Of a DNA stretch of 64,000 nucleotides, positions 25,879 through 34,242 are shown piece by piece. The DNA lies in assembly GCF_030678915.1 (NCBI RefSeq), contig NZ_JAUUTZ010000012.1:1-64000 (forward strand), written 5' to 3'. The position numbers and the translations under genes are program-made. How positions within the stretch are numbered: the first letter of the stretch is position 1; each line of letters begins with the position of its first letter. The stretch comes from Paracoccus wurundjeri. GTDB lineage: Bacteria; Pseudomonadota; Alphaproteobacteria; Rhodobacterales; Rhodobacteraceae. The notes under the pieces are model-generated. The model worked only from the letters and a program-made list of their open reading frames with translations, ran no database searches and was not told the origin of the DNA.

Positions 25879-27147
25879 TCACTTCCCAATACAAAATGAG
25901 CTAAAGATCATTCCCAGATACTCTTCTGCACCGATTCTGCCAAGCAACCTATCCAGAGACGTTGCGGCCGCCCTTATAGATTCTGCTAACAATTCCGGCG
26001 GCAGCGCCTCTATATCTGAAAGACATGCGCTTGCATCAACCAGGGCCGTCAGCTGCCTTTCATGACTAATGGTTCGAGCACCAACAACCATTAAAGAGAG
26101 CCTATCATATAGCCGTGAAAGTAATACGTCGATTCCATCACCCGTGGAAGAAGAAATAGCAATATCACCAGCTATGCTATCTCCAAGATCTGATTTCGTT
26201 CTGATCGAAATATCCCCGTTTTTCCACAGGTCGGTAACAACATCTCCGGTTTCCGATAGATGAAGACGCAAATCGGCGGCCATCGCTCGTTTCTTTGCAA
26301 GGCCAACACCCAATTTCTCGATCTCATCTATAGATTCGCGTAGCCCTGCAGTGTCCAAAATTGTGACTGCCAGCCCATAAAGATCCAGTCGGACCTCGAT
26401 AATATCCCTTGTGGTACCTTCGATATCCGAAACCAGCGCAATATCCCGCCGGGCAATTCGATTTATCAGGCTGGATTTTCCAGCGTTTGGCGGACCGATA
26501 ACTGCAACTTCAAGGCCTTTTCTCAATCGCTCTGTTGCAGAGAACCCGTTTATCTCACTATCGAGGTCATCCCTGAGCTGCGATAGAATTTCATATGCTT
26601 CCAAGGGAACCTGCTCTGGCACCTCTTCATCCGCGAAGTCAACACTTGCCTCGACAAGAGCCCCGGCTCGAATAAGCGCTCCCCGCCAAGCTTCCGTCTT
26701 ATCGCTCAATTCGCCACTGGCAACGCGAGTGGCAAGCTGGCGCTGAACTTCGGTTTCCGCTTCCAGAAGATCTCCCAAACCCTCGACTTCGGCAAGATCC
26801 ATGCGGCCATTCAAGAATGCACGCTTCGTAAACTCCCCGGCTTCCGCCCACCGCAACCCCATCTCCAGCAAGGCGCGCGAGATCCGCTTCACAATAACCG
26901 GAGCACCATGAAGGTGAAGTTCAACAACTTCTTCGCCGGTAAAGCTGCTCCCTTCTTCAAACCAAAGTACAAGCGCGCGATCTATGGTTTCATCACCAAC
27001 ACGAATATCACGCAACTCAGCATACCGTGGCCGCGTCAACGGCCCGGTAAGTTTCTCCGCTACGGTGCGCGCATTATCTCCACTAAGACGAATAACCGAG
27101 ACACCCCCCCGCCCAGGAGAGGTGGCCTCGGAAAAAATCAAATCCAT
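25879..27147 (-). CDS. mnmE: tRNA modification GTPase MnmE
   Basis: A 422-residue GTPase that acts with MnmG on tRNA U34. N-terminal folate-binding-like domain ([22 protein letters not shown]), G domain inserted in helices with P-loop [16 protein letters not shown] near 215, [16 protein letters not shown] and DTAGLRE, and the obligatory C-terminal CIGK whose Cys is catalytic. The G4 motif is not textbook. Slightly shorter than the E. coli protein (454). It lies 10 bases downstream of rho and just upstream of mnmG. Confidence 0.96.
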   Translation of the reverse strand: MDLIFSEATSPGRGGVSVIRLSGDNARTVAEKLTGPLTRPRYAELRDIRVGDETIDRALVLWFEEGSSFTGEEVVELHLHGAPVIVKRISRALLEMGLRWAEAGEFTKRAFLNGRMDLAEVEGLGDLLEAETEVQRQLATRVASGELSDKTEAWRGALIRAGALVEASVDFADEEVPEQVPLEAYEILSQLRDDLDSEINGFSATERLRKGLEVAVIGPPNAGKSSLINRIARRDIALVSDIEGTTRDIIEVRLDLYGLAVTILDTAGLRESIDEIEKLGVGLAKKRAMAADLRLHLSETGDVVTDLWKNGDISIRTKSDLGDSIAGDIAISSSTGDGIDVLLSRLYDRLSLMVVGARTISHERQLTALVDASACLSDIEALPPELLAESIRAAATSLDRLLGRIGAEEYLGMIFSSFCIGK

Positions 27148-27157
27148 GACGACCTCG

Positions 27158-28429
27158 TCAGGCGTTCATCGAGTCGAAAAATTCGGCATTTGTCTTTGTC
27201 TGCTTCAGCTTCGAAATCAGAAACTCGACCGCGTCCGTCGTTCCCATCGGATTCAAGATACGACGCAGCAGATAGGTTTTCTGCAAATCTCGTGCTTCCA
27301 CCAGAAGTTCTTCTTTTCGGGTTCCGGACTTAAGGATATCCATTGCCGGGAAGACCCTTTTGTCAGCGACTTTCCGGTCAAGTACGATCTCACTGTTACC
27401 CGTACCCTTGAACTCCTCGAAGATCACTTCATCCATACGCGAACCGGTATCAATCAGGGCTGTCGCGATAATGGTCAACGAACCACCTTCCTCGATATTC
27501 CGCGCCGCACCAAAGAAACGCTTAGGCCGCTGCAACGCATTCGCATCGACACCACCAGTCAAGACTTTGCCCGAGCTTGGAACAGTAGTATTATAGGCCC
27601 TACCAAGTCTAGTGATTGAATCCAAAAGAATAACAACATCTCGTTTATGCTCAACAAGACGCTTAGCTTTCTCAATAACCATCTCGCTCACGGCGACGTG
27701 CCGGCTCGCCGGTTCATCGAACGTCGAAGCAATTACTTCGCCGCGCACGCTTCGCTGCATGTCGGTCACTTCTTCCGGGCGTTCATCGATCAGCAGGACG
27801 ATCAGATAGCATTCCGGATGATTGCGCTCGATGGAATGCGCAATATTCTGCAATAGTACCGTCTTACCTGTGCGCGGAGGGGCCACGATAAGTGAACGCT
27901 GACCCTTGCCGATCGGGGCAACCAGATCGATGATCCGGGCGCTACGATCCTTGCTGGTCGGATCCTCGATCTCCATGTTAAGCCGCGCATTCGGGTATAA
28001 TGGTGTCAGGTTGTCGAACGCGACCTTGTGCCGCGCCTTCTCCGGATCTTCAAAATTGATCCGTTCTACCTTCGTCAACGCAAAATAGCGCTCATTCTCA
28101 CCCGGCGCCCGGATTACACCCTCAACCGTATCGCCGGTTCTAAGCGAATACTGCCGGATCATATCCGGGCTGACATAGATATCGTCAGGCCCGGGAAGAT
28201 AGTTCGCTTCGGTAGATCTCAGGAAGCCAAACCCGTCCTGAACGACTTCAAGAACTCCCTCGCCACCGATATCCCACCCCTCGTCAGCGTGTTCTTTCAG
28301 GATCGAGAACATCATCTCGCCCTTGCGCATCGTCGAAGCGTTCTCGATTTCCCATTCCTCTGCCATAGCCAGCAGATCTGCAGGACTCTTGGCCTTGAGA
28401 TCGGACAGATTCAGGCGTTCGTCGCTCAT
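27158..28429 (-). CDS. rho: Transcription termination factor Rho
   Basis: A 423-residue hexameric RNA helicase. N-terminal Rho domain ([26 protein letters not shown]), RNA-binding cold-shock-like domain with [33 protein letters not shown], ATPase with Walker [17 protein letters not shown] near residue 180, [12 protein letters not shown], and [12 protein letters not shown] at the C terminus. Full length. Preceded by 124 untranslated bases after hemJ, room for a leader that could be autoregulated as in other bacteria. Confidence 0.98.
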   Translation of the reverse strand: MSDERLNLSDLKAKSPADLLAMAEEWEIENASTMRKGEMMFSILKEHADEGWDIGGEGVLEVVQDGFGFLRSTEANYLPGPDDIYVSPDMIRQYSLRTGDTVEGVIRAPGENERYFALTKVERINFEDPEKARHKVAFDNLTPLYPNARLNMEIEDPTSKDRSARIIDLVAPIGKGQRSLIVAPPRTGKTVLLQNIAHSIERNHPECYLIVLLIDERPEEVTDMQRSVRGEVIASTFDEPASRHVAVSEMVIEKAKRLVEHKRDVVILLDSITRLGRAYNTTVPSSGKVLTGGVDANALQRPKRFFGAARNIEEGGSLTIIATALIDTGSRMDEVIFEEFKGTGNSEIVLDRKVADKRVFPAMDILKSGTRKEELLVEARDLQKTYLLRRILNPMGTTDAVEFLISKLKQTKTNAEFFDSMNA

Positions 28430-28553
28430 TATGTAACCTCATCGATGCCAGCATGACGACTGGCGAAAGTATCAATATCATGGAGATTCCCGTACCGGAC
28501 GGCCGGGTTTCCGCATCAGATAGGCTGTAAAGACGGACGAGTCAATCTTGACG

Positions 28554-29000
28554 TCAGTATTTAAGGATAACCGACAAAACGATCACAATCATCAGCAGGG
28601 TCGGAATCTCGTTCATCAGACGATATCGTTTTCCGCTAGACCATACGCCTCGGATCAATGCTTGCCGCTGTCCTGCACACCAGCCGTGAAACCAGGTCAT
28701 GATCAAAACGCATCCGGCCTTGACCCACGGCCAGTTCATGGACCAGTCGACCACACCAGGCGTAAGAACCAGAACTAAACCGCTGACCCATGTCGCAATC
28801 ATGGCGGGTCTCATGATCAGACGAAGCAACTTGTCTTCCATGATCAAAAGACTTGCTGCAGGCTCATCCTTCCCCGCCCCTCGCTCGACATGGTAAACAA
28901 ACAGGCGTGGAAGATAAAACAAGCCAGCCATCCATGATATGACAGCCATCACATGGAATGCCTTCACATACAGATAGATCAAGGGCAGGAACCCGGTCAT
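28554..29000 (-). CDS. hemJ: Protoporphyrinogen oxidase HemJ
   Basis: A 148-residue integral membrane protein of the HemJ/CopD-like family that oxidises protoporphyrinogen IX in haem synthesis. Four to five hydrophobic helices; the conserved His in AFHVMAVISWMAGLFYLPRLFVYHVE near residues 15-40 and the Lys/Arg-bearing MEDKLLRLIMRPAMIATWVSG fit the family. In other alphaproteobacteria hem genes border the replication origin, and this one borders the candidate oriC. Confidence 0.92.
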   Translation of the reverse strand: MTGFLPLIYLYVKAFHVMAVISWMAGLFYLPRLFVYHVERGAGKDEPAASLLIMEDKLLRLIMRPAMIATWVSGLVLVLTPGVVDWSMNWPWVKAGCVLIMTWFHGWCAGQRQALIRGVWSSGKRYRLMNEIPTLLMIVIVLSVILKY

Positions 29001-29147
29001 GAAATCTCTCCAGTTAAGACTCCTCTAAATAAAATAAAGAAGAAAAGAAATGTTGTTGTTGTAGGCGTTGAGGAAAACTGGATTAACGAGTTATCCACAA
29101 CGGCATCCCCAGTATGAATGGCTAGGTGAGGCATCATGAAAGCAGCT

Positions 29148-29199
29148 ATTATTCATACAATATCTTTTTATTTCAATATATTAATAAAAATAATAAGTG
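29148..29199. other. AT-rich putative unwinding element
   Basis: About 52 bases, almost entirely A and T (CTATTATTCATAC..., then TTTCAATATATTAATAAAAA and TAATAAG), the most AT-rich run I noticed in a GC-rich window. It sits between the perfect DnaA box at 29091 and the box-bearing palindrome at 29223, as expected for a DNA unwinding element. Confidence 0.6.
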
Positions 29200-29222
29200 A
29201 TCGACAAGATCCGGATCATCTC

Positions 29223-29242
29223 ACTTGTCCACAGGGACAAGT
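29223..29242. promoter_or_regulatory. Palindrome overlapping a DnaA box
   Basis: ACTTGTCC (29223-29230) and GGACAAGT (29235-29242) are perfect inverted repeats separated by ACAG. The left arm and spacer also form the DnaA-box-like TTGTCCACA. It could be a protein-binding site within the candidate origin. Confidence 0.5.
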
Positions 29243-29494
29243 ATGCCAGCTTCCTGTAGTCCCCTTGTGGATAGTCGGTCTTCGTTTACCTTATGTTCAC
29301 CGTGAGTTTCGGTCATAAGCATCATGGCTGGCAGATATTCGCAAATTGTCCCCAGGGATATCCAGCATTTCATCCACTTGGGTGAGTCTGAACTGCCACA
29401 ATGACTGCCCGTCCTGCATATCCGCTCTTTTATTGCGGCGGGCATGTACCCTACTCTACTCAAAGCCTGAAAGATGAGATAACTTATTGTTGTG

Positions 29495-30349
29495 ATGACC
29501 GAAGATTCGCCAGAAAGCCAGTCACGGCACGCGCCATTGGCCGGAGTGATCGGGCAGCCAATCATGCATTCGCGTTCGCCGAAGCTGCATGGTTACTGGT
29601 TGAAGCGTTATTCTATCGACGGGCATTACATCCCTATGCCCGTTAAGCCCGAAAACCTTGCTGAAGTGCTTCGCGCGCTGCCCCATCTTGGTTTCGTTGG
29701 AATTAATGTCACCATCCCGCATAAAGAGGCCGTTCTGACGCTTGCCGATGTCGTTACCGATCGTGCGGCATTGATCGGCGCCGCAAACACCCTCATTTTC
29801 CGCCCTGACGGAAAAATTCATGCCGATAACACAGATGGTTATGGATTCATCGCCAATTTGCGGCAAGCAGCGCCCGACTGGGATGCGGATAACAGTCCCG
29901 CCGCGGTCATAGGTGCTGGTGGCGCTGCGCGGGCGGTTGTCGCATCGCTTCTGGACAGCGGGGTCAAGGAGATCCGGATTACCAATCGGACCCGTGTCCG
30001 AGCCGAACAAATTCGCGCAGAGTTTGGTGCGCGCGTGATCGTCTATGATTGGGCGCAGGCCGGAAATATGCTTGAAGGTGCAGTGACTGTCGTCAATGCC
30101 AGTTCCCTTGGAATGCAGGACAAGCAGCCGCTCAGGATTCCGTTGGATGCGTTGTCCCCCGACGCCCTGGTAACCGATCTTGTGTATACGCCGCTGATGA
30201 CGCAGTTTCTGGTCGATTCTCAGGCGCGCGGCTGTCGGGTTGTCGATGGGTTGGGAATGCTTCTGCATCAGGCGGCGCCCGGCTTTGAAAGATGGTTTGG
30301 ACAACGCCCTGCCATAGATGATGAAACCCGCCGGGTCGTGCTTGAATGA
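29495..30349 (+). CDS. aroE: Shikimate dehydrogenase
   Basis: A 284-residue NADPH-dependent enzyme that reduces 3-dehydroshikimate in aromatic amino-acid synthesis. N-terminal substrate site GVIGQPIMHSRSPKLHGYW, NVTIPHKEAVL with the catalytic Lys, NTDGYGFIANL with its Asp, and the nucleotide-binding VIGAGGAARAVVASLLDSG near residue 140. ATG 29495 is preferred; GTG 29492, one codon upstream, is an alternative. First gene right of the candidate origin; overlaps coaE by 4 bases. Confidence 0.96.
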   Translation: MTEDSPESQSRHAPLAGVIGQPIMHSRSPKLHGYWLKRYSIDGHYIPMPVKPENLAEVLRALPHLGFVGINVTIPHKEAVLTLADVVTDRAALIGAANTLIFRPDGKIHADNTDGYGFIANLRQAAPDWDADNSPAAVIGAGGAARAVVASLLDSGVKEIRITNRTRVRAEQIRAEFGARVIVYDWAQAGNMLEGAVTVVNASSLGMQDKQPLRIPLDALSPDALVTDLVYTPLMTQFLVDSQARGCRVVDGLGMLLHQAAPGFERWFGQRPAIDDETRRVVLE

Positions 30350-30933
30350 CGTACAAGCTTGGGTTGACCGGCAGTATCGGAATGGGAAAATCCACCACAG
30401 CTCAGATGTTCCGTGATCTTGGCCATCCCGTCTGGGATGCGGACGGGGCTGTGCATCGCCTTTACGCACAGGGTGGGGCAGCCGTTGCTCCGATTTCGGT
30501 TCTGGTGCCGGATGCTTTGAAAAACGATGCTATAGATCGGGAGGCGTTGAAACTTGCCCTGAAAGCAGATCCGGGCCTGATTGAGAAACTGGAATCCATC
30601 GTTCATCCACTTGTAGCCCAGAATCGCGCGGATTTTTTGCAGAGAAATTCAAACAAGGATCTGATAATTCTTGATATTCCTTTGCTTTTCGAAAAATCTG
30701 CGGATCACTCTTTCGATGGCGTGGCAGTTGTTTCCACCGATGCCGATACGCAGAAAGCCCGGGTATTGTCCCGGCCCGGCATGTCCGAGGATCATTTCAG
30801 GATGCTTCTGTCCCGCCAGATGCCCGATAGTGAGAAGCGTGCCCGTGCCGATTGGGTGATCCCAACGGATGATCTGGAAACCGCGCGCGCCGCTGTCGAA
30901 CGAATCTGCAAGGAGATTCTTGCCAATGCGTGA
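30346..30933 (+). CDS. coaE: Dephospho-CoA kinase
   Basis: A 195-residue enzyme for the last step of coenzyme A synthesis. P-loop GLTGSIGMGKSTTAQMF near residues 7-23, then VWDADGAVHRLY with the conserved Asp, a lid region EKLESIVHPLV, and the LLFEKSADHSFDGVAVVSTD strand, all typical. It overlaps aroE by 4 bases and dnaQ by 8, forming a tight three-gene operon common next to alphaproteobacterial origins. Confidence 0.96.
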   Translation: MTYKLGLTGSIGMGKSTTAQMFRDLGHPVWDADGAVHRLYAQGGAAVAPISVLVPDALKNDAIDREALKLALKADPGLIEKLESIVHPLVAQNRADFLQRNSNKDLIILDIPLLFEKSADHSFDGVAVVSTDADTQKARVLSRPGMSEDHFRMLLSRQMPDSEKRARADWVIPTDDLETARAAVERICKEILANA

Positions 30934-31630
30934 AATCGTCATGGATACGGAAACCACGGGATTCGATGCCGAGAAGGATGACCGCATCGTCGAGATCGGT
31001 GCGCTTGAATTGCTTAATCACCTGCCTACGGGCAATACATTCCACGTATATATCAATCCGGAACGCTCCATGCCGACCGAAGCATTCGAGGTTCACGGTC
31101 TTGGCGACGATTTCCTGCGCGACAAGCCGAAATTTTCGGAAATTGCTCAGGGTTTCCTTGATTTCATAGGTCAGGATTCCAAGCTGGTGATCCATAACGC
31201 CAGTTTCGACATGAAATTCCTGAACGCAGAGCTTAAACGTGCCGGCCACCCCGTCCTGCCATGGAACCGCGCACTCGATACGCTTGCCATCGCGCGCGAG
31301 AAATTTCCCGGTTCTCCGGCGTCTCTGGACGCGCTTTGCAGACGTTTCGGCGTTGATAACTCAAACCGCGAGCTGCACGGGGCCTTGCTTGACTCGGAAC
31401 TTCTGGCAGAGGTCTATCTGGAGCTTATCGGCGGACGGCAGCCCGATCTCGTGCTGGATCAGCCTGCGGAAAGCCGGGTTGCCAATATGGCAGACACACC
31501 CGGTTCACAGAAGGCCAGGGCAAGGCCGGTTCCATTGCCTTCCCGGCTGACCAGGGAAGAGGCGGCCGCCCACGCAGAGTTTCTGAGTGGGCTGGGTGAC
31601 GATTCAATCTGGTCGCGTTATTCTGTCTAG
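30926..31630 (+). CDS. dnaQ: DNA polymerase III epsilon subunit
   Basis: A 234-residue 3'-5' proofreading exonuclease. Exo I VMDTETTGFD, Exo II VIHNASFDMKFLN and Exo III HGALLDSELLAEVYLEL are intact, with all expected acidic residues. The C terminus after about 175 is likely the flexible tail that binds the polymerase alpha subunit. I chose MREIVMDTETTG as start; a longer in-frame reading back to 30869 lies inside coaE and adds no recognisable sequence. Confidence 0.96.
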   Translation: MREIVMDTETTGFDAEKDDRIVEIGALELLNHLPTGNTFHVYINPERSMPTEAFEVHGLGDDFLRDKPKFSEIAQGFLDFIGQDSKLVIHNASFDMKFLNAELKRAGHPVLPWNRALDTLAIAREKFPGSPASLDALCRRFGVDNSNRELHGALLDSELLAEVYLELIGGRQPDLVLDQPAESRVANMADTPGSQKARARPVPLPSRLTREEAAAHAEFLSGLGDDSIWSRYSV

Positions 31631-31681
31631 ATGCGGTCATGTCCAACCAGGGCAAGTCCGTAATCGTGTCAAGGAGAACCG

Positions 31682-32536
31682 ATGCTGGTTCTGGTTAAAA
31701 GGTTTTGGTCATTCTGGCAGGCTGTTTTCGAGCGTATGGACGAAAGCCATATGGCTCTTATCGCAGCAGGTGTCGCATTCTATGCCATGTTCGCGGTTTT
31801 TCCCGGCCTTGCGGCAATCATTGCATTATGGAGCCTGTGGTTCGAACCCAATGTCATCATGACATATGTCGATGTCGCGCATGAATTCCTACCCGAAGAC
31901 GCGGCAGGCATCATAGATACTCAGATCAGATCGCTTACGGCAGGAGGACGGACCACCATCGGATGGACCTCTGTCATTTCCTTCGTAGTCGCTACGGTAT
32001 CCGCGCGTGCCGGTGTCGATGCCCTTATCCGGGGGCTGAATGCAGCGCATGGCGCGCGCAGCCGCTCGACATTGGTCGGATTTATCCGCGCATATGTACT
32101 CACTCTGGCCATGGTGGGAATTTCTTTGGCCGGGATGGCGACTATTGTCGTTGTTCCGATATTGCTCAAATTCATGGTCATAGCACCGATAAGGGCGGCG
32201 CTGCTGACCGCCCTGCCATGGGCAGGAATGTTCGTTCTGGTCAATATCGGGATCGGGATCCTTTATCGCTACGGACCGAATGTCGGTGCGCAGCGCACAT
32301 CTTTGCTGACATGGGGCGGCTTGTTCGCAACGCTTCTATGGTCGGCGGCCTCTATCGGATTCTCGGCCTATCTGGGCAGCTTCAACAGCTATAACCGCAT
32401 CTACGGCTCTATCGGGACTGTTGTCGCATTGCTCATGTGGTTCTATCTGGCGGGCTTTTCCGTGCTGTTGGGCGCCGTCATTAATATCGAGCTTGCGCAG
32501 AAGAAACGGCACCGCAAGACGCCCGCCGAACAATAG
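31682..32536 (+). CDS. YihY/BrkB-family inner-membrane protein
   Basis: A 284-residue membrane protein with about six transmembrane segments. Family features: the N-terminal ESHMALIAAGVAFYAMFAVFPGLAAIIALW, RSTLVGFIRAYVLTLAMVGISLAG, LLTWGGLFATLLWSAASIGFSAYLGSF and YGSIGTVVALLMWFYLAGFSVLLGAVINIELA. The family was once annotated as ribonuclease BN, which is not supported; function is unknown. A strong ribosome site (AAGGAGAA) precedes the ATG. Its stop lies 44 bases from the convergent phyR stop. Confidence 0.9.
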   Translation: MLVLVKRFWSFWQAVFERMDESHMALIAAGVAFYAMFAVFPGLAAIIALWSLWFEPNVIMTYVDVAHEFLPEDAAGIIDTQIRSLTAGGRTTIGWTSVISFVVATVSARAGVDALIRGLNAAHGARSRSTLVGFIRAYVLTLAMVGISLAGMATIVVVPILLKFMVIAPIRAALLTALPWAGMFVLVNIGIGILYRYGPNVGAQRTSLLTWGGLFATLLWSAASIGFSAYLGSFNSYNRIYGSIGTVVALLMWFYLAGFSVLLGAVINIELAQKKRHRKTPAEQ

Positions 32537-32552
32537 GCGGCCAGTTCTTTCG

Positions 32553-32568
32553 ATCAGACCGCTCTGAT
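32553..32568. terminator. Short hairpin between yihY-like and phyR
   Basis: ATCAGA (32553-32558) and TCTGAT (32563-32568) with a 4-base loop, in the 44 bases between convergent genes. Short stem without a T run, so only a weak candidate. Confidence 0.35.
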
Positions 32569-32580
32569 TGATAGACCTGC

Positions 32581-33384
32581 CTAGACCGCCAGACCTTCCG
32601 TCGTGGCAAAGAACATCGCTTGGGACACGGCCGAGCGTACCTGTTCCTCGGTATAGGGTTTCGGGATCAGGAAGGCCGGCTCGGGTCTGTCGCCGGTCAG
32701 CAAGCGATCCGGGAAGGCGGTGATGAAGATCACCGGCAAATCACCCAGATTGTTCAGCAGATCATTCACGGCATCTATTCCGGAAGAGCCATCCGCAAGC
32801 TGGATATCCGCAAGAATTAGATCGGGACGCTCTTTACCGGCCAGTTCAAGCGCGGCGGAATGCGTGCGGGCGATGCCCGTCACCTCGTGACCCATCGCCT
32901 GCGCGATGCCCCTGAGATCCATGGCGATGATCGTTTCATCCTCGATCACCATGACCCGGCCGGCGACTGCGCTGCTCATTTCATTCAATGCGATCCCGAC
33001 CAGTTCTTCGGCTTCGGACTGGCTGATATCCATGACCCGGGCGATCTGGTCGTAGCGAAGTTCTTCGATCGTCCGCAAAAGCAGGGCCTCGCGGGAATTC
33101 GGCGTCAGCTTGCGCAGCCGTGCCTGTGCGGCCTTCTCGCGAATCGTGGCCCCGGCGTCATCCACCGGTTCGCCCGTGCTTTGCCAGATTGCATGAAAGG
33201 CGCGGAAAAGGCCGATCCGGATCTCGGTCTCGCCCTCCATGATAGATCGATCCGTCAGGATCGCCTCCAACGTTGCGGCGGCATAATTGTCGCCCGCGTG
33301 TTGACTGCCGGTCAGCGCGCGCGCATAGCGGCGCAGATACGGGAGCTCGCGTCCCACGGATTGAGCCAGTTTTTCAGCGGACAT
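32581..33384 (-). CDS. phyR: General stress response regulator PhyR
   Basis: A 267-residue anti-anti-sigma factor. Residues 1-125 are a sigma-factor-like domain (LRRYARALTGSQHAGDNYAAATLEAIL and LRKLTPNSREALLLRTIEELRYDQIARVMDISQSEAEELV), and residues about 140-260 a response-regulator receiver with VIEDETIIAMDLRGIAQAMG, the phosphoacceptor region DLILADIQLADGSSGIDAV and IFITAFPDRLL. When phosphorylated it sequesters NepR and frees EcfG. It is divergent from nepR-ecfG, the standard alphaproteobacterial layout. Confidence 0.97.
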   Translation of the reverse strand: MSAEKLAQSVGRELPYLRRYARALTGSQHAGDNYAAATLEAILTDRSIMEGETEIRIGLFRAFHAIWQSTGEPVDDAGATIREKAAQARLRKLTPNSREALLLRTIEELRYDQIARVMDISQSEAEELVGIALNEMSSAVAGRVMVIEDETIIAMDLRGIAQAMGHEVTGIARTHSAALELAGKERPDLILADIQLADGSSGIDAVNDLLNNLGDLPVIFITAFPDRLLTGDRPEPAFLIPKPYTEEQVRSAVSQAMFFATTEGLAV

Positions 33385-33416
33385 TGCAGTCTATCCTCGA
33401 TTTTCGCATGTTGGGC

Positions 33417-33442
33417 GGAACCATTTCCTATACCTACAGGTT
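33417..33442 (+). promoter_or_regulatory. Likely EcfG-dependent promoter of nepR-ecfG
   Basis: GGAAC (33417-33421), 17-base spacer, GGTT (33439-33442), 38 bases before the nepR start. The EcfG consensus is GGAAC-N16/17-CGTT, so there is one mismatch. It implies positive autoregulation. Confidence 0.65.
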
Positions 33443-33480
33443 GGAAGAGGGGCGCACAAGATTACCGGGGCTGACGAAAG

Positions 33481-33627
33481 ATGACACCTAAGCGAGAAAA
33501 TGACCCTAGGGACGCGATCGAGAAACAGATCGATGAAAACCTGAGGCGGGTGTATGAAGAGGACAGCACCGAGCAGATCCCGGACCGATTTCTGGAATTG
33601 CTGCAAAAACTGCGCGAGCAGGAGTAA
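33481..33627 (+). CDS. nepR: Anti-sigma factor NepR
   Basis: A 48-residue protein that holds EcfG inactive until PhyR is phosphorylated. The NepR core is clear: IEKQIDENLRRVYEED as the first helix, then QIPDRFLELLQKLREQE, the conserved IPDRF-LL-L motif of the second helix. It begins MTPKRENDP. Its stop is three bases before the ecfG start, so they are cotranscribed, and a probable EcfG promoter lies upstream. It is shorter than many NepR proteins but keeps both helices. Confidence 0.93.
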   Translation: MTPKRENDPRDAIEKQIDENLRRVYEEDSTEQIPDRFLELLQKLREQE

Positions 33628-33630
33628 CAT

Positions 33631-34230
33631 ATGGCACCTGCCGACAAATCCGGTGGTGAGCACGACAATGCTTCCGCCCAGCCCGACCCGCGCGACGACC
33701 TGGTCAGCCACCTTCCCGCGTTAAGGGCATTTGCCCTTTCGCTCACCCGCGAAAGTGCGTCCGCCGATGACCTGGTGCAGGACACCATCGTCAAAGCGTG
33801 GACAAATATGGATAAATTTCAGGCCGGTACGAATTTGCGGGCTTGGCTGTTCACAATTTTGCGCAACACATTCTATTCGGCCCGGCGCAAGACCAAGCGG
33901 GAAGTCAGCGATAGCGACGGACTTTATGCCGCCCGGCTCTCGACTCGTCCGGATCATGACGGGCGCCTTGCCCTGCGGGATTTCCGCGCCGCGTTCGAAC
34001 AACTGCCCGATGAACAACGAGAGGCATTGATTCTGGTTGGCGCATCGGGTTTCTCTTATGAAGAAGTCGCCGATATGACCGGCGTGGCTATCGGAACTGT
34101 GAAGTCCCGTGCCAATCGCGGTCGGCGTAAGCTGGCGGAACTTCTGCATCTGGGAGAAAACGAAGAGTTGAACATGAATGATCAGGTTACTCTTGCCGTA
34201 ATGGCGCCGAATCATCCTGTCCGCCGCTAA
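33631..34230 (+). CDS. ecfG: General stress sigma factor EcfG
   Basis: A 199-residue ECF sigma factor of the EcfG group. Region 2 is LVSHLPALRAFALSLTRESASADDLVQDTIVKAWTNMDKFQAG with LRAWLFTILRNTFYSARRK; region 4 is FEQLPDEQREALILVGASGFSYEEVADMTGVAIGTVKSRANRGRRKL. Length and context (nepR upstream, phyR divergent, histidine kinase downstream) fix the identity. The C-terminal 30 or so residues after HLGENEEL look like a non-conserved tail. Confidence 0.96.
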   Translation: MAPADKSGGEHDNASAQPDPRDDLVSHLPALRAFALSLTRESASADDLVQDTIVKAWTNMDKFQAGTNLRAWLFTILRNTFYSARRKTKREVSDSDGLYAARLSTRPDHDGRLALRDFRAAFEQLPDEQREALILVGASGFSYEEVADMTGVAIGTVKSRANRGRRKLAELLHLGENEELNMNDQVTLAVMAPNHPVRR

Positions 34231-34242
34231 ATCGGTCTGTAG

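Larger units (their letters stand above)
29001..29494. other. oriC: Candidate chromosomal replication origin (oriC)
   Basis: A 494-base gene-free stretch between divergent hemJ (left) and aroE (right). It holds an exact DnaA box TTATCCACA (29091-29099), near-matches TTGTCCACA (29225-29233) and CTATCCACA on the minus strand (29266-29274), a weaker TCATCCACT (29370-29378), and a long AT-rich run (29148-29199). Three GATC sites cluster at 29199-29217, and GANTC sites occur at 29018 and 29384. In Caulobacter the origin lies between hemE and an aroE-coaE-dnaQ side, a comparable setting, and par genes are near. Genes on both sides run away from it. Confidence 0.8.

Noticed and set aside
29136-29318. 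Short open frame in the candidate origin
   Set aside because: Low-complexity translation of AT-rich DNA, no ribosome site, no family; the region is better read as oriC.
29221-29565. Minus-strand open frame of 114 codons running into aroE
   Set aside because: Overlaps aroE in antisense and crosses the DnaA-box region; no family resemblance.
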